64,000 nucleotides of DNA from Pilimelia anulata (GTDB taxonomy: Bacteria > Actinomycetota > Actinomycetes > Mycobacteriales > Micromonosporaceae). Below are positions 24,875 to 31,971 of this stretch, one piece after another. The notes below the pieces were generated by a model. It was not told where the DNA came from, made no database searches, and saw nothing but the letters and a program-made list of their open reading frames with translations. A program made the translations under genes and the position numbers. The first letter of the stretch is position 1, and every line of letters begins with the position of its first letter. The stretch is taken from assembly GCF_014647895.1 (NCBI RefSeq), contig NZ_BMQB01000008.1, forward strand, positions 1-64,000. The letters are read 5' to 3'.

Positions 24875-26689
24875 CTAGAGGTACTGGCCGGTGTTGCTGG
24901 CGGTCTCGATGGAGCGGCCCGCCTCGGAGCCCTTGCCGCCGGAGACCAGCGTGCGGATGTAGACGATCCGCTCGCCCTTCTTGCCGGAGATCCGGGCCCA
25001 GTCGTCGGGGTTGGTGGTGTTGGGCAGGTCCTCGTTCTCCCGGAACTCGTCGACGCAGGCGTCGAGCAGGTGCTGGAGCCGCAGCCCCTTGCTGCCGGAG
25101 GAGAGGAACTCCTTGATGGCCATCTTCTTGCCGCGGTCCACGATGTTCTGGATCATCGCGCCGGAGTTGAAGTCCTTGAAGTACAGGACCTCCTTGTCCC
25201 CGTTGGCGTAGGTGACCTCGAGGAACCGGTTCTCCTCGGTCTCCGAGTACATCCGCAGGACCACCGCGTCGATCATCGCCGCCACGGTCGCCTTCGGGTC
25301 GCCGCCGTGCTCGGCGACGTCGTCGGCGGCCAGCGGCAGTCCGGTGAGGATGTACTTGGCGAAGATGTCCTTCGCGGACTCGGCGTCCGGCCGCTCGATC
25401 TTGATCTTCACGTCGAGGCGACCGGGGCGCAGGATGGCCGGGTCGATCATGTCTTCCCGGTTGGAGGCGCCGATGACGATGACGTTCTCCAGGCCCTCGA
25501 CGCCGTCGATCTCGCTGAGGAGCTGGGGGACGATGGTGTTCTCCACGTCGGAGGAGACGCCGGAGCCGCGGGTGCGGAACACGGAGTCCATCTCGTCGAA
25601 GAACACGATGACGGGGGTACCCTCGCCGGCCTTCTCGCGGGCCCGCTGGAAGATCAGCCGGATGTGCCGCTCGGTCTCGCCGACGTACTTGTTGAGCAGC
25701 TCGGGGCCCTTGATGTTGAGGAAGAAGCTGGTGTGCTTCTCCTCGCCCTTGCGCTCGGCGATCTTCTTGGCCAGCGAGTTCGCCACCGCCTTGGCGATCA
25801 TCGTCTTGCCGCAGCCGGGCGGGCCGTAGAGCAGGATGCCCTTCGGCGGGCGGAGCTGGTGCTCGCGGAACAGCTCCGCGTGCAGGAACGGCAGCTCGAC
25901 CGCGTCCCGGATCATCTCGATCTGCGAGTGGAGGCCGCCGATGTCGGTGTAGTCGACGTCCGGCACCTCCTCCAGCACCAGCTCCTCGACCTCGCTCTTG
26001 GGGATGCGCTCGTACGCGTACGCCGAGCGGCCCTCGACCATGAGCGCGTCGCCGGCCCGCAGCGGCACGTCCGCCAGGGTGTCCGCCAGGAAGACGATGC
26101 GCTCCTCGTCGGAGTGCGAGATGACCAGCGCGCGATCGCCGCCCTCCAGGATCTCCTTGAGCATCGCGATCTCGCCGGTGCGCTCGAAGCCGAGCGCCGC
26201 GACGACGTTCATCGCGTCGTTGAGCAGGACCTCCTGGCCCCGTCGCAGCTCGTCGGTCGCGATCGAGGGCGAGACGCTGACCCGCAGCTTGCGCCCGCCG
26301 GTGAAGATGTCGATGGTGCCGTCGTCGTGCCCGGCGAGGAAGACGCCGTAGCCGCTGGGGGGCTGGGCGAGCTTGTCGATCTCCTCCTTGAGCGCGACGA
26401 TCTGCGCCCTGGCCTCCTTGAGCGTCGCCACGAGCCGCTCGTTGTTCTCATTCGTCCGCGAGAGTTGCGCCTGGGTCGCCGCCAGACGCTCCTCGAGCTG
26501 CCGCACGTGCCGAGGGCTCTCGGTCACCTTGCGCCGGACCATGGCCAGCTCTTCCTGGAGGAATGCCACCTGGGCGGAGAGGTCCTGTGCCTCTTTCTCC
26601 CACCGAGCGGCCCGCGAACCGGTGCCGCCGCCATGCGCGTCGCCGCCATGGGGCTCGCCGCCGCCATGCGCATCGGAGCTGCGTGCCAC
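24875..26689 (-). CDS. mpa: Proteasome-associated AAA ATPase Mpa/ARC
   Basis: A 604-residue AAA+ unfoldase. A short Gly/His-rich N-terminus (about 4-22) precedes the Pup-binding coiled coil (about 30-108), the tandem OB region, Walker A GPPGCGKT (289-296), Walker B IVFFDEMD (361-368) and the SRH (NREDMIDPAILRPGRLD). The C-terminus is GQYL, the Tyr-Leu tail that opens the PrcA gate. GTG at 26689 is chosen because GGAGG lies upstream with good spacing and the family coiled coil is complete. A TAGGGT box at 26728-26733 may be its -10, giving a leader of about 30 nt. Confidence 0.97.
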   Translation of the reverse strand: MARSSDAHGGGEPHGGDAHGGGTGSRAARWEKEAQDLSAQVAFLQEELAMVRRKVTESPRHVRQLEERLAATQAQLSRTNENNERLVATLKEARAQIVALKEEIDKLAQPPSGYGVFLAGHDDGTIDIFTGGRKLRVSVSPSIATDELRRGQEVLLNDAMNVVAALGFERTGEIAMLKEILEGGDRALVISHSDEERIVFLADTLADVPLRAGDALMVEGRSAYAYERIPKSEVEELVLEEVPDVDYTDIGGLHSQIEMIRDAVELPFLHAELFREHQLRPPKGILLYGPPGCGKTMIAKAVANSLAKKIAERKGEEKHTSFFLNIKGPELLNKYVGETERHIRLIFQRAREKAGEGTPVIVFFDEMDSVFRTRGSGVSSDVENTIVPQLLSEIDGVEGLENVIVIGASNREDMIDPAILRPGRLDVKIKIERPDAESAKDIFAKYILTGLPLAADDVAEHGGDPKATVAAMIDAVVLRMYSETEENRFLEVTYANGDKEVLYFKDFNSGAMIQNIVDRGKKMAIKEFLSSGSKGLRLQHLLDACVDEFRENEDLPNTTNPDDWARISGKKGERIVYIRTLVSGGKGSEAGRSIETASNTGQYL

Positions 26690-26727
26690 GTCCCACCTCC
26701 CCGGGGGGTTCGAACGTTGTGCTCTCA

Positions 26728-26733
26728 ACCCTA
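26728..26733 (-). promoter_or_regulatory. Putative -10 box (TAGGGT) of mpa
   Basis: TAGGGT on the minus strand, about 40 nt before the mpa GTG and upstream of its GGAGG site. It lies in the 334-nt gap between mpa and the divergent ferredoxin gene, which also holds a 10-bp tandem repeat and an AT-richer stretch (about 26900-26960) but no further gene. Confidence 0.35.
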
Positions 26734-26820
26734 ACCGTTCACAGGGCATTCAAGGCAGACCCGACACCCCGCTTGCCCCAACGTTGATCCGCACCGGCGA
26801 GTGCGCCCGGGCCACCCGCC

Positions 26821-26840
26821 GTACGGTCGGGTACGGTCGG
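26821..26840. repeat. Tandem 10-bp direct repeat (GTACGGTCGG x2)
   Basis: GTACGGTCGG at 26821-26830 is repeated exactly at 26831-26840, midway between the divergent mpa and ferredoxin starts. One-turn spacing is compatible with a protein-binding site on one DNA face. Confidence 0.5.
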
Positions 26841-27023
26841 TGGACTGACGGCGAACCACTCGGCGCGCTATCGCCACCGCTGACCGGTTCAGCGATGGCC
26901 GGATATCGACTCCCGGATACGACATTTCTGTTATCACCGTGTAAATACGTCGATCACCGGCAAAAGCGATGGTAGCGCGCAGAAGTGTTCCCCGTGTTGT
27001 TTCTCACGGTACGGAGGGGGCGG

Positions 27024-27326
27024 ATGGGAACCGAGGGGCCGGTGGGGGCCGGCGCGGCCGCGGCGGATCTGCGGGTCTACGTCGATCAGGATCTTTGTAC
27101 CGGCGACGGCCTGTGTGTCCAGTACGCGCCCGACGTCTTCGAGTTCGACATCGACGGCCTCGCGTACGTCAAGGGCGACGACGGCGAGCTGCGCACCGCC
27201 CCCGGCAGCCGGGTGGGGATCCCGGACCGGCTGCGGCTGGACGTGCTCGACGCCGCCCGGGACTGCCCGGGCGAGTGCATCCACGTCCGCACCGCCGACG
27301 ACCGCCCGGTCGACCCGCCGGCCTGA
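27024..27326 (+). CDS. Ferredoxin with C-x2-D-x2-C cluster motif
   Basis: A 100-residue small acidic ferredoxin. Cluster ligands are Cys25-x2-Asp28-x2-Cys31 and Cys81-Pro; an extra Cys85 follows (CPGEC). Asp where a fourth Cys normally sits is known from archaeal ferredoxins that hold [3Fe-4S] or Asp-ligated [4Fe-4S] clusters. Actinobacterial members often feed electrons to cytochromes P450; no P450 gene is here. The ATG at 27024 has an excellent GGAGGGGG site; an upstream in-frame GTG at 26985 is less likely. Divergent from mpa. Confidence 0.9.
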   Translation: MGTEGPVGAGAAAADLRVYVDQDLCTGDGLCVQYAPDVFEFDIDGLAYVKGDDGELRTAPGSRVGIPDRLRLDVLDAARDCPGECIHVRTADDRPVDPPA

Positions 27327-27410
27327 CGCCCGCGGGCGGATCGGCGGCCCGACACCCGCCGGAGCGGGCCGGCGGCGGGCCGCGGCGCTCGGCCGGGCCG
27401 CGGTGCTCGG

Positions 27411-27444
27411 AACGGCCGCGGCGGTCAGACCGGCCGCGGCCGTT
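27411..27444. terminator. 11-bp hairpin between ferredoxin and hypothetical gene
   Basis: AACGGCCGCGG (27411-27421) pairs perfectly with CCGCGGCCGTT (27434-27444) over a 12-nt loop, between convergent genes and touching the stop codon of the minus-strand gene. Putative bidirectional terminator. Confidence 0.45.
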
Positions 27445-28018
27445 AGAGCAGCGGGCGGCCGACCAGGCCGGCGACGACCCGGGCGAAGTCCTCCAGCCGG
27501 CCGATCTGGCCGGCGCCGCCGTCGTCGAGGGTCTTGCTGAACCGCAGCGCGTCGTGCCGGTACCCGGTGCCGCCCTGGTCCGGCGGCGCCGAGCCCTCGT
27601 CGACCGAGCTGAGCAGCAGGTACACGTCCACGCTGTCGACCTTCACCCGGCCGCCGTCGAGCCGGGTGAGCCGGCGCCGGCAGCCGACCTCGGTGACCGT
27701 GGACAGCGGCACCACCCGCAGCGACGACGTCATCGCGCCCGGCGGCCCCTCCCCCGGCGGCACGTCCTCGCCGTGCCACAGGATCAGCCGGCTGCCGTCG
27801 CAGACCACGGCCTCCTGCCACACGCCGTTGACCTCGTTGACGAACCGCTCCAGCGTGAACGCCACCACCCGGGCGCCGCGCAGCGCGCCGCCGAGCGCCT
27901 CCAGCGCCACCTCGGGGTCGCGCAGGTAGGCGCGGGTGGCCGAGTCGAGGTCCTCGTACGGCGACCAGTCGGGGAACACGGCGGGTATCTCGTTCGGGCC
28001 GAAGGAGGGTCGGCTCAC
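27443..28018 (-). CDS. Conserved hypothetical protein coupled to trmI
   Basis: A 191-residue soluble protein of unknown function. It starts MSRPSFGPNEIPAVFPDWSPYEDLD and is rich in beta-strand-like segments (VYLLLSS, RLILWHGEDV). Its GTG overlaps the trmI stop by 4 nt (GTGA), so it is translated with the tRNA methyltransferase. No catalytic motif was recognised. Confidence 0.78.
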   Translation of the reverse strand: MSRPSFGPNEIPAVFPDWSPYEDLDSATRAYLRDPEVALEALGGALRGARVVAFTLERFVNEVNGVWQEAVVCDGSRLILWHGEDVPPGEGPPGAMTSSLRVVPLSTVTEVGCRRRLTRLDGGRVKVDSVDVYLLLSSVDEGSAPPDQGGTGYRHDALRFSKTLDDGGAGQIGRLEDFARVVAGLVGRPLL

Positions 28019-28968
28019 TCGGGCTCACCGCCGCCGGGTTCGGCCGCGGCTGCGGCGAGCGCCCGCTTCAGCGCGTACGCCTCGGCGCCCTTGCTGGGCT
28101 TGCGCCGGCGCGGCGGCGCGGTGACGCCCGGCGCGAGCCTGCGCGCGGAGACCAGGAACGCGGTGTGCGCGACCATCCGGTGGTCCGGGCGCACGGCCAG
28201 GCCCTCGGCGTGCCAGTCCCGGACCAGCGACTCCCAGGCCCGCGGCTCGGTGAAGCCGCCGCGCTCGCGCAGCGCCTCGACCAGTTCGGAGAGTTGCGGG
28301 GTGGTGGCCACGTACCCGATCAGCACGCCGCCGGGGACGAGCGTCTTCTCGACCATGTCCAGCACCTCCCAGGGGGTGAGCATGTCGAGGATGATCCGGT
28401 CGAAGCCGGCGTCGTCGGTGCAGTCGGCGACGTCGCCGGTGCGCAGGGTCCAGGCCGGGTGCGGGGCGCCGAAGAACGCCTCGACGTTGCGCCGGGCGAT
28501 GGCGGCGAAGTCGTCCCGGCGCTCGTACGAGACGACCTCGCCGGCGGGGCCGACGGCGCGCAGCAGCGAGCAGGTCAGCGCGCCGGAGCCGGCGCCGGCC
28601 TCCAGCACCCGGGCGCCGGGGAAGACGTCGCCCATGGCGACGATCTGGGCGGCGTCCTTCGGGTAGATCACCTGGGCGCCGCGCGGCATCGACATGACGT
28701 AGTCGGCCAGCAGCGGGCGCAGAGCCAGGTAGGCGGTGCCGCCGGCGGACGTGACGACGCTGCCCTCGGGCAGCCCGATCAGGGCGTCGTGGGCGAGCGC
28801 GCCGCGGTGGGTGTGGAACTCCCTGCCCGGTTCGAGGACGATCGTGTGCATCCGCCCCTTCGGGTCGGTGAGCTGGACCCGGTCGCCGGTGCGCAGTTCG
28901 CCGCGGCGGGGTGGGGGCAGCGGCGCGGCGTCACGGGTTCCGGCGGCGGCGGACGGGGCGCGCTCCAC
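28015..28968 (-). CDS. trmI: tRNA (adenine-58-N1)-methyltransferase TrmI
   Basis: A 317-residue class I SAM methyltransferase. N-terminal beta-barrel (about 25-75), then the Rossmann domain with SAM motif VLEAGAGSGALTCSLLRAVGP, acidic Glu in VSYERR, and the catalytic-region ILDMLTPWEVLDMV. TrmI methylates A58 in the T-loop of tRNAs as a tetramer. GTG start, 3 nt after the M50 protease stop. The basic tail is longer than in Thermus. Confidence 0.95.
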   Translation of the reverse strand: MERAPSAAAGTRDAAPLPPPRRGELRTGDRVQLTDPKGRMHTIVLEPGREFHTHRGALAHDALIGLPEGSVVTSAGGTAYLALRPLLADYVMSMPRGAQVIYPKDAAQIVAMGDVFPGARVLEAGAGSGALTCSLLRAVGPAGEVVSYERRDDFAAIARRNVEAFFGAPHPAWTLRTGDVADCTDDAGFDRIILDMLTPWEVLDMVEKTLVPGGVLIGYVATTPQLSELVEALRERGGFTEPRAWESLVRDWHAEGLAVRPDHRMVAHTAFLVSARRLAPGVTAPPRRRKPSKGAEAYALKRALAAAAAEPGGGEPE

Positions 28969-28971
28969 GGG

Positions 28972-30123
28972 TCACTTCCTTTGCGAGTCGAGCCAATCGG
29001 ACAGCGTGGCGGCCCGCAGGACGCCGCACACATCTTCGCCCGAGGTCACGAGGTACAGCGCGGCCGGGTTCGACGCGACGGCCCGCCGCAGCTCAGCCGG
29101 GGGTAGGTGGTCGGGCAGCGCGGGCATCGCCGACAGCGCCCGGGCGACCGCGGCCACGTCCAGTCCCGGGCGCCGCTCGGCCGGTACGGCGGCCGCGGCG
29201 GCCTCGTCCACGATCGCCGACACCCGCCCCTCGGGGTCGAGCACGGCGAGGACGGCGTCGGGGTGGCCGCTGTCGGCGAGCTGCCGCTGGGCGTCGGCGA
29301 GGCTGGTCCCGGCCGGGACGGTGGCCAGCGGCGCGGCGAGCGCCGCGAGCCCCTCGCCGACCGGCCCGCGGGCGGCCCGGATGGCCTGGCCGGCGCCCTG
29401 CCACAGCGTCATGACCAGCAGCAGCGCGAAGGCCAGCCCGAAGAACGAGTGGAAGCCGAGCTGGAACAGCAGCAGCGCGGCGACGGCGGTGGCCAGGGCG
29501 AGGCCGCGGCCGATCCAGCCGGCGACGAGGATGCCGCGGCGGCGGTCGCCGGTGCCGCGCCAGAGGGCGGCGGCGAGCATCCGGCCGCCGTCCAGCGGCA
29601 GGCCGGGCAGGCTGTTGAACACGCCGACGATGAGGTTGCTCGCGGCGACCTGGCCCACGACCGTGTCGACGATGTCGAGGTTCGTGCCGGTCGCCGGGAT
29701 GAGCGTGGCGACCAGCGAGGCCACCGCGCCGAGCAGCAGCGAGACGACCGGGCCGGCGGCGGCCACGCTCAGCTCGACGCCGGGGCGGGGGGCGGGGCGG
29801 TCCAGCTCGGTGTAGCCGCCGAGCAGCTCCAGGGTGATGCCGCGGACGCCGATGCCGTGGTGTCGGGCGACGAGGGCGTGGCCCAGCTCGTGCAGCAGGA
29901 CCGAGAGGAACAGCAGGACCACGAAGCAGCCGGCGATGACGTACCCCACGCCGGTGTCGTGGCCGCCGGACACGGTGACGACCGGGCCGTACGCGAGGGC
30001 GACCAGGCCGGCGAAGGCCAGCGCCGAGGGCTGGAGCCGCACCGGGGCGCCGGCGAGCCGGCCGAGCGGGATGCCCGGGCGCCGAGCGTCGCCGGGCGCG
30101 GTGGGGGGCGGTACGGCGGTCAT
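28972..30123 (-). CDS. Site-2 protease (M50 family) with C-terminal CBS-like region
   Basis: A 383-residue intramembrane zinc metalloprotease. The active-site motif HELGH is at 78-82 within a membrane helix, and the third ligand motif NSLPGLPLDGGR is at 170-181. Four to six membrane helices span about 35-255, and residues about 265-383 resemble a CBS pair, as in SpoIVFB/Rip3-type proteases. It likely cleaves membrane-bound regulators such as anti-sigma factors. The ATG has a near-perfect AAGGAG site. First gene of the operon with trmI. Confidence 0.93.
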   Translation of the reverse strand: MTAVPPPTAPGDARRPGIPLGRLAGAPVRLQPSALAFAGLVALAYGPVVTVSGGHDTGVGYVIAGCFVVLLFLSVLLHELGHALVARHHGIGVRGITLELLGGYTELDRPAPRPGVELSVAAAGPVVSLLLGAVASLVATLIPATGTNLDIVDTVVGQVAASNLIVGVFNSLPGLPLDGGRMLAAALWRGTGDRRRGILVAGWIGRGLALATAVAALLLFQLGFHSFFGLAFALLLVMTLWQGAGQAIRAARGPVGEGLAALAAPLATVPAGTSLADAQRQLADSGHPDAVLAVLDPEGRVSAIVDEAAAAAVPAERRPGLDVAAVARALSAMPALPDHLPPAELRRAVASNPAALYLVTSGEDVCGVLRAATLSDWLDSQRK

Positions 30124-30206
30124 GACACTCCTTCGTTTCCTCGGGGAGAATGCTACGCATCCCGCCGGGTCGGTGACGTGTCGTACCGGTGCCCTAACCT
30201 TCGGAC

Positions 30207-31109
30207 ATGAGCGCGGATACGGCACCACCCCCGGGCACGCCGGACACCCCGCCGGCGGCCGAGCCGGCCCTGCCCTCGCTGTCGCCGTCGCGGGCGGCGG
30301 ACTTCAAGACCTGCCCGCTGCTGTTCCGCTTCCGGACGATCGACCGGCTGCCCGAGCGGCCGACCGCCGAGCAGGTGCGGGGCACGCTCGTGCACGCCGT
30401 CCTGGAGCACCTGTTCGACCTGCCGGCCGGCGACCGCACCCCGGCCGCGGCGGCGGCGCTGGTGGCGCCGCGCTGGGCGGCGCTGGTCGAGGCCGAGCCG
30501 GCGCTGGCCGAGCTGCTGCCGGACGAGGCGGCCGCGGCCGCGTTCCTGGACTCGGCCAGGGACCTGCTGACCGGGTACTTCGCGGTGGAGGACCCGCGGC
30601 GGCTGGAGCCCGCGGAGCGGGAGAGCCTGATCTCGACCGTGGTCGCGGACGCGCTGCTGCTGCGCGGGTACGTCGATCGGCTGGATGTGGCGCCCGACGG
30701 GGCGGTCCGCGTGGTCGACTACAAGACGGGCGGCGCGCCGCGGGAGGCGTTCGAGGCGCGGGCCCTGTTCCAGTTGAAGTTCTACGCGCTCGTGCTGTGG
30801 CGGGCGCGGGGGGTGGTGCCGCGGGCGCTGCGCCTGCTGTACCTGAAGGACGCCGAGGTGTGCGACTACCGGCCGGACGCCGAGGAGCTGGCCCGGTTCG
30901 AGCGCACCCTGCTGGCGCTGTGGGGGGCGATCGAGCGGGCGCTGGCGAACCGGGACTTCCGCCCGACGCCGAGCCGGCTGTGCGACTGGTGTCACCATCG
31001 GGCAATCTGCCCGGCGTACGGGGGCACACCGCCGCCGTTCCCCCAGCTCATCCCCGTTGCCCGCGCGGTGTCCGGCGACCGCCGGGCGGAGGCGGGGCGG
31101 GACGGCTGA
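30207..31109 (+). CDS. RecB family PD-(D/E)XK nuclease with Fe-S cysteines
   Basis: A 300-residue stand-alone nuclease of the RecB/Cas4/AddB type. Catalytic motifs: His63 in GTLVHAVLE, Asp157 in RGYVDRLDV, and DYKTG at 171-175. Four cysteines (Cys36, then Cys259, Cys262 and Cys268 in LCDWCHHRAIC) match the split iron-sulfur staple of AddB and Cas4. No helicase gene or cas gene is nearby. TAACCT (30195-30200) is 6 nt before the ATG (leaderless). A RecB-like gene follows trmI in mycobacteria too. Confidence 0.93.
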   Translation: MSADTAPPPGTPDTPPAAEPALPSLSPSRAADFKTCPLLFRFRTIDRLPERPTAEQVRGTLVHAVLEHLFDLPAGDRTPAAAAALVAPRWAALVEAEPALAELLPDEAAAAAFLDSARDLLTGYFAVEDPRRLEPAERESLISTVVADALLLRGYVDRLDVAPDGAVRVVDYKTGGAPREAFEARALFQLKFYALVLWRARGVVPRALRLLYLKDAEVCDYRPDAEELARFERTLLALWGAIERALANRDFRPTPSRLCDWCHHRAICPAYGGTPPPFPQLIPVARAVSGDRRAEAGRDG

Positions 31110-31215
31110 GCCGCTGCCCGAACGGGCAGGCGGGGTCCGCGGGCGGCTTGCGGGGTCGGGATAGCGTCTGGACGTCGCGTTCGTCGCGGCGCTATTCGGA
31201 AATGGGTTGGGAGAC

Positions 31216-31971
31216 ATGGTCGTGGAATCGACACCGGTGGCCGCGCGCGCGGTCGACCTGTGGAAGCGGTACGGCTCGGGCGAGGCGCAGGTGGTGGCGC
31301 TGGCCGGGGTGAGCGTGGAGCTGCGCAGCGCGGAGTTCACCGCCGTGATGGGCCCCTCGGGGTCGGGCAAGTCGACGCTGATGCACTGCCTGGCGGGGCT
31401 GGACACGGTGTCGGCGGGCGAGGTGTACGTGGGCGACACCAGGCTGGCCGGGCTCGGCGACAAGGGCCTGACGGCGCTGCGCCGGGACCGGATCGGCTTC
31501 GTCTTCCAGCAGTTCAACCTGCTGCCGACGCTCAGCGCCGAGGAGAACATCCTGCTGCCGCTGACGATCGCCGGCCGCAAGCCGGACCGGGAGTGGTTCG
31601 ACACGGTGGTGGACACCGTCGGGCTGCGCGACCGGCTGACGCACAAGCCGACCGAGCTGTCCGGCGGGCAGCAGCAGCGGGTGGCGTGCGCCCGGGCCAT
31701 GGTCGGGCGGCCGTCGGTGGTCTTCGCCGACGAGCCGACCGGCAACCTGGACTCGAAGTCCGGTGCCGAGGTGCTGCGCTTCCTGCGCTCCGCCGTCGAC
31801 GACCACAAGCAGACCATCGTCATGGTCACCCACGACGCGGGTGCCGCGAGCTACGCCGACCGGGTGATCTTCCTCAAGGACGGGCAGGTCATCAGCGAGC
31901 TGGCCGAGCCGACCGCCGAGGCCGTCCTGGACCAGCTCAAGGGCCTGGAGACCGGCGGGGAAGGCCACTGA
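31216..31971 (+). CDS. ABC transporter ATP-binding protein (MacB/LolD type)
   Basis: A 251-residue ATPase with Walker A GPSGSGKST, Q-loop FVFQQFNLLPTL, signature LSGGQQQR, Walker B VVFADEPTGNLD and H-loop THD. This is the MacB/LolD/FtsE-like class that pairs with FtsX-type permeases. The start is ambiguous among TTG 31207, ATG 31216 and GTG 31222. A TAGCGT box at 31162-31167 could be its -10. The stop overlaps the permease ATG by one base (TGATG), so they form a coupled pair. Confidence 0.93.
   Translation: MVVESTPVAARAVDLWKRYGSGEAQVVALAGVSVELRSAEFTAVMGPSGSGKSTLMHCLAGLDTVSAGEVYVGDTRLAGLGDKGLTALRRDRIGFVFQQFNLLPTLSAEENILLPLTIAGRKPDREWFDTVVDTVGLRDRLTHKPTELSGGQQQRVACARAMVGRPSVVFADEPTGNLDSKSGAEVLRFLRSAVDDHKQTIVMVTHDAGAASYADRVIFLKDGQVISELAEPTAEAVLDQLKGLETGGEGH

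Noticed and set aside
24803..26734. 643-codon plus-strand frame antisense to mpa
   Set aside because: Translation has no family features and mirrors the mpa codons; mpa itself is unmistakable.
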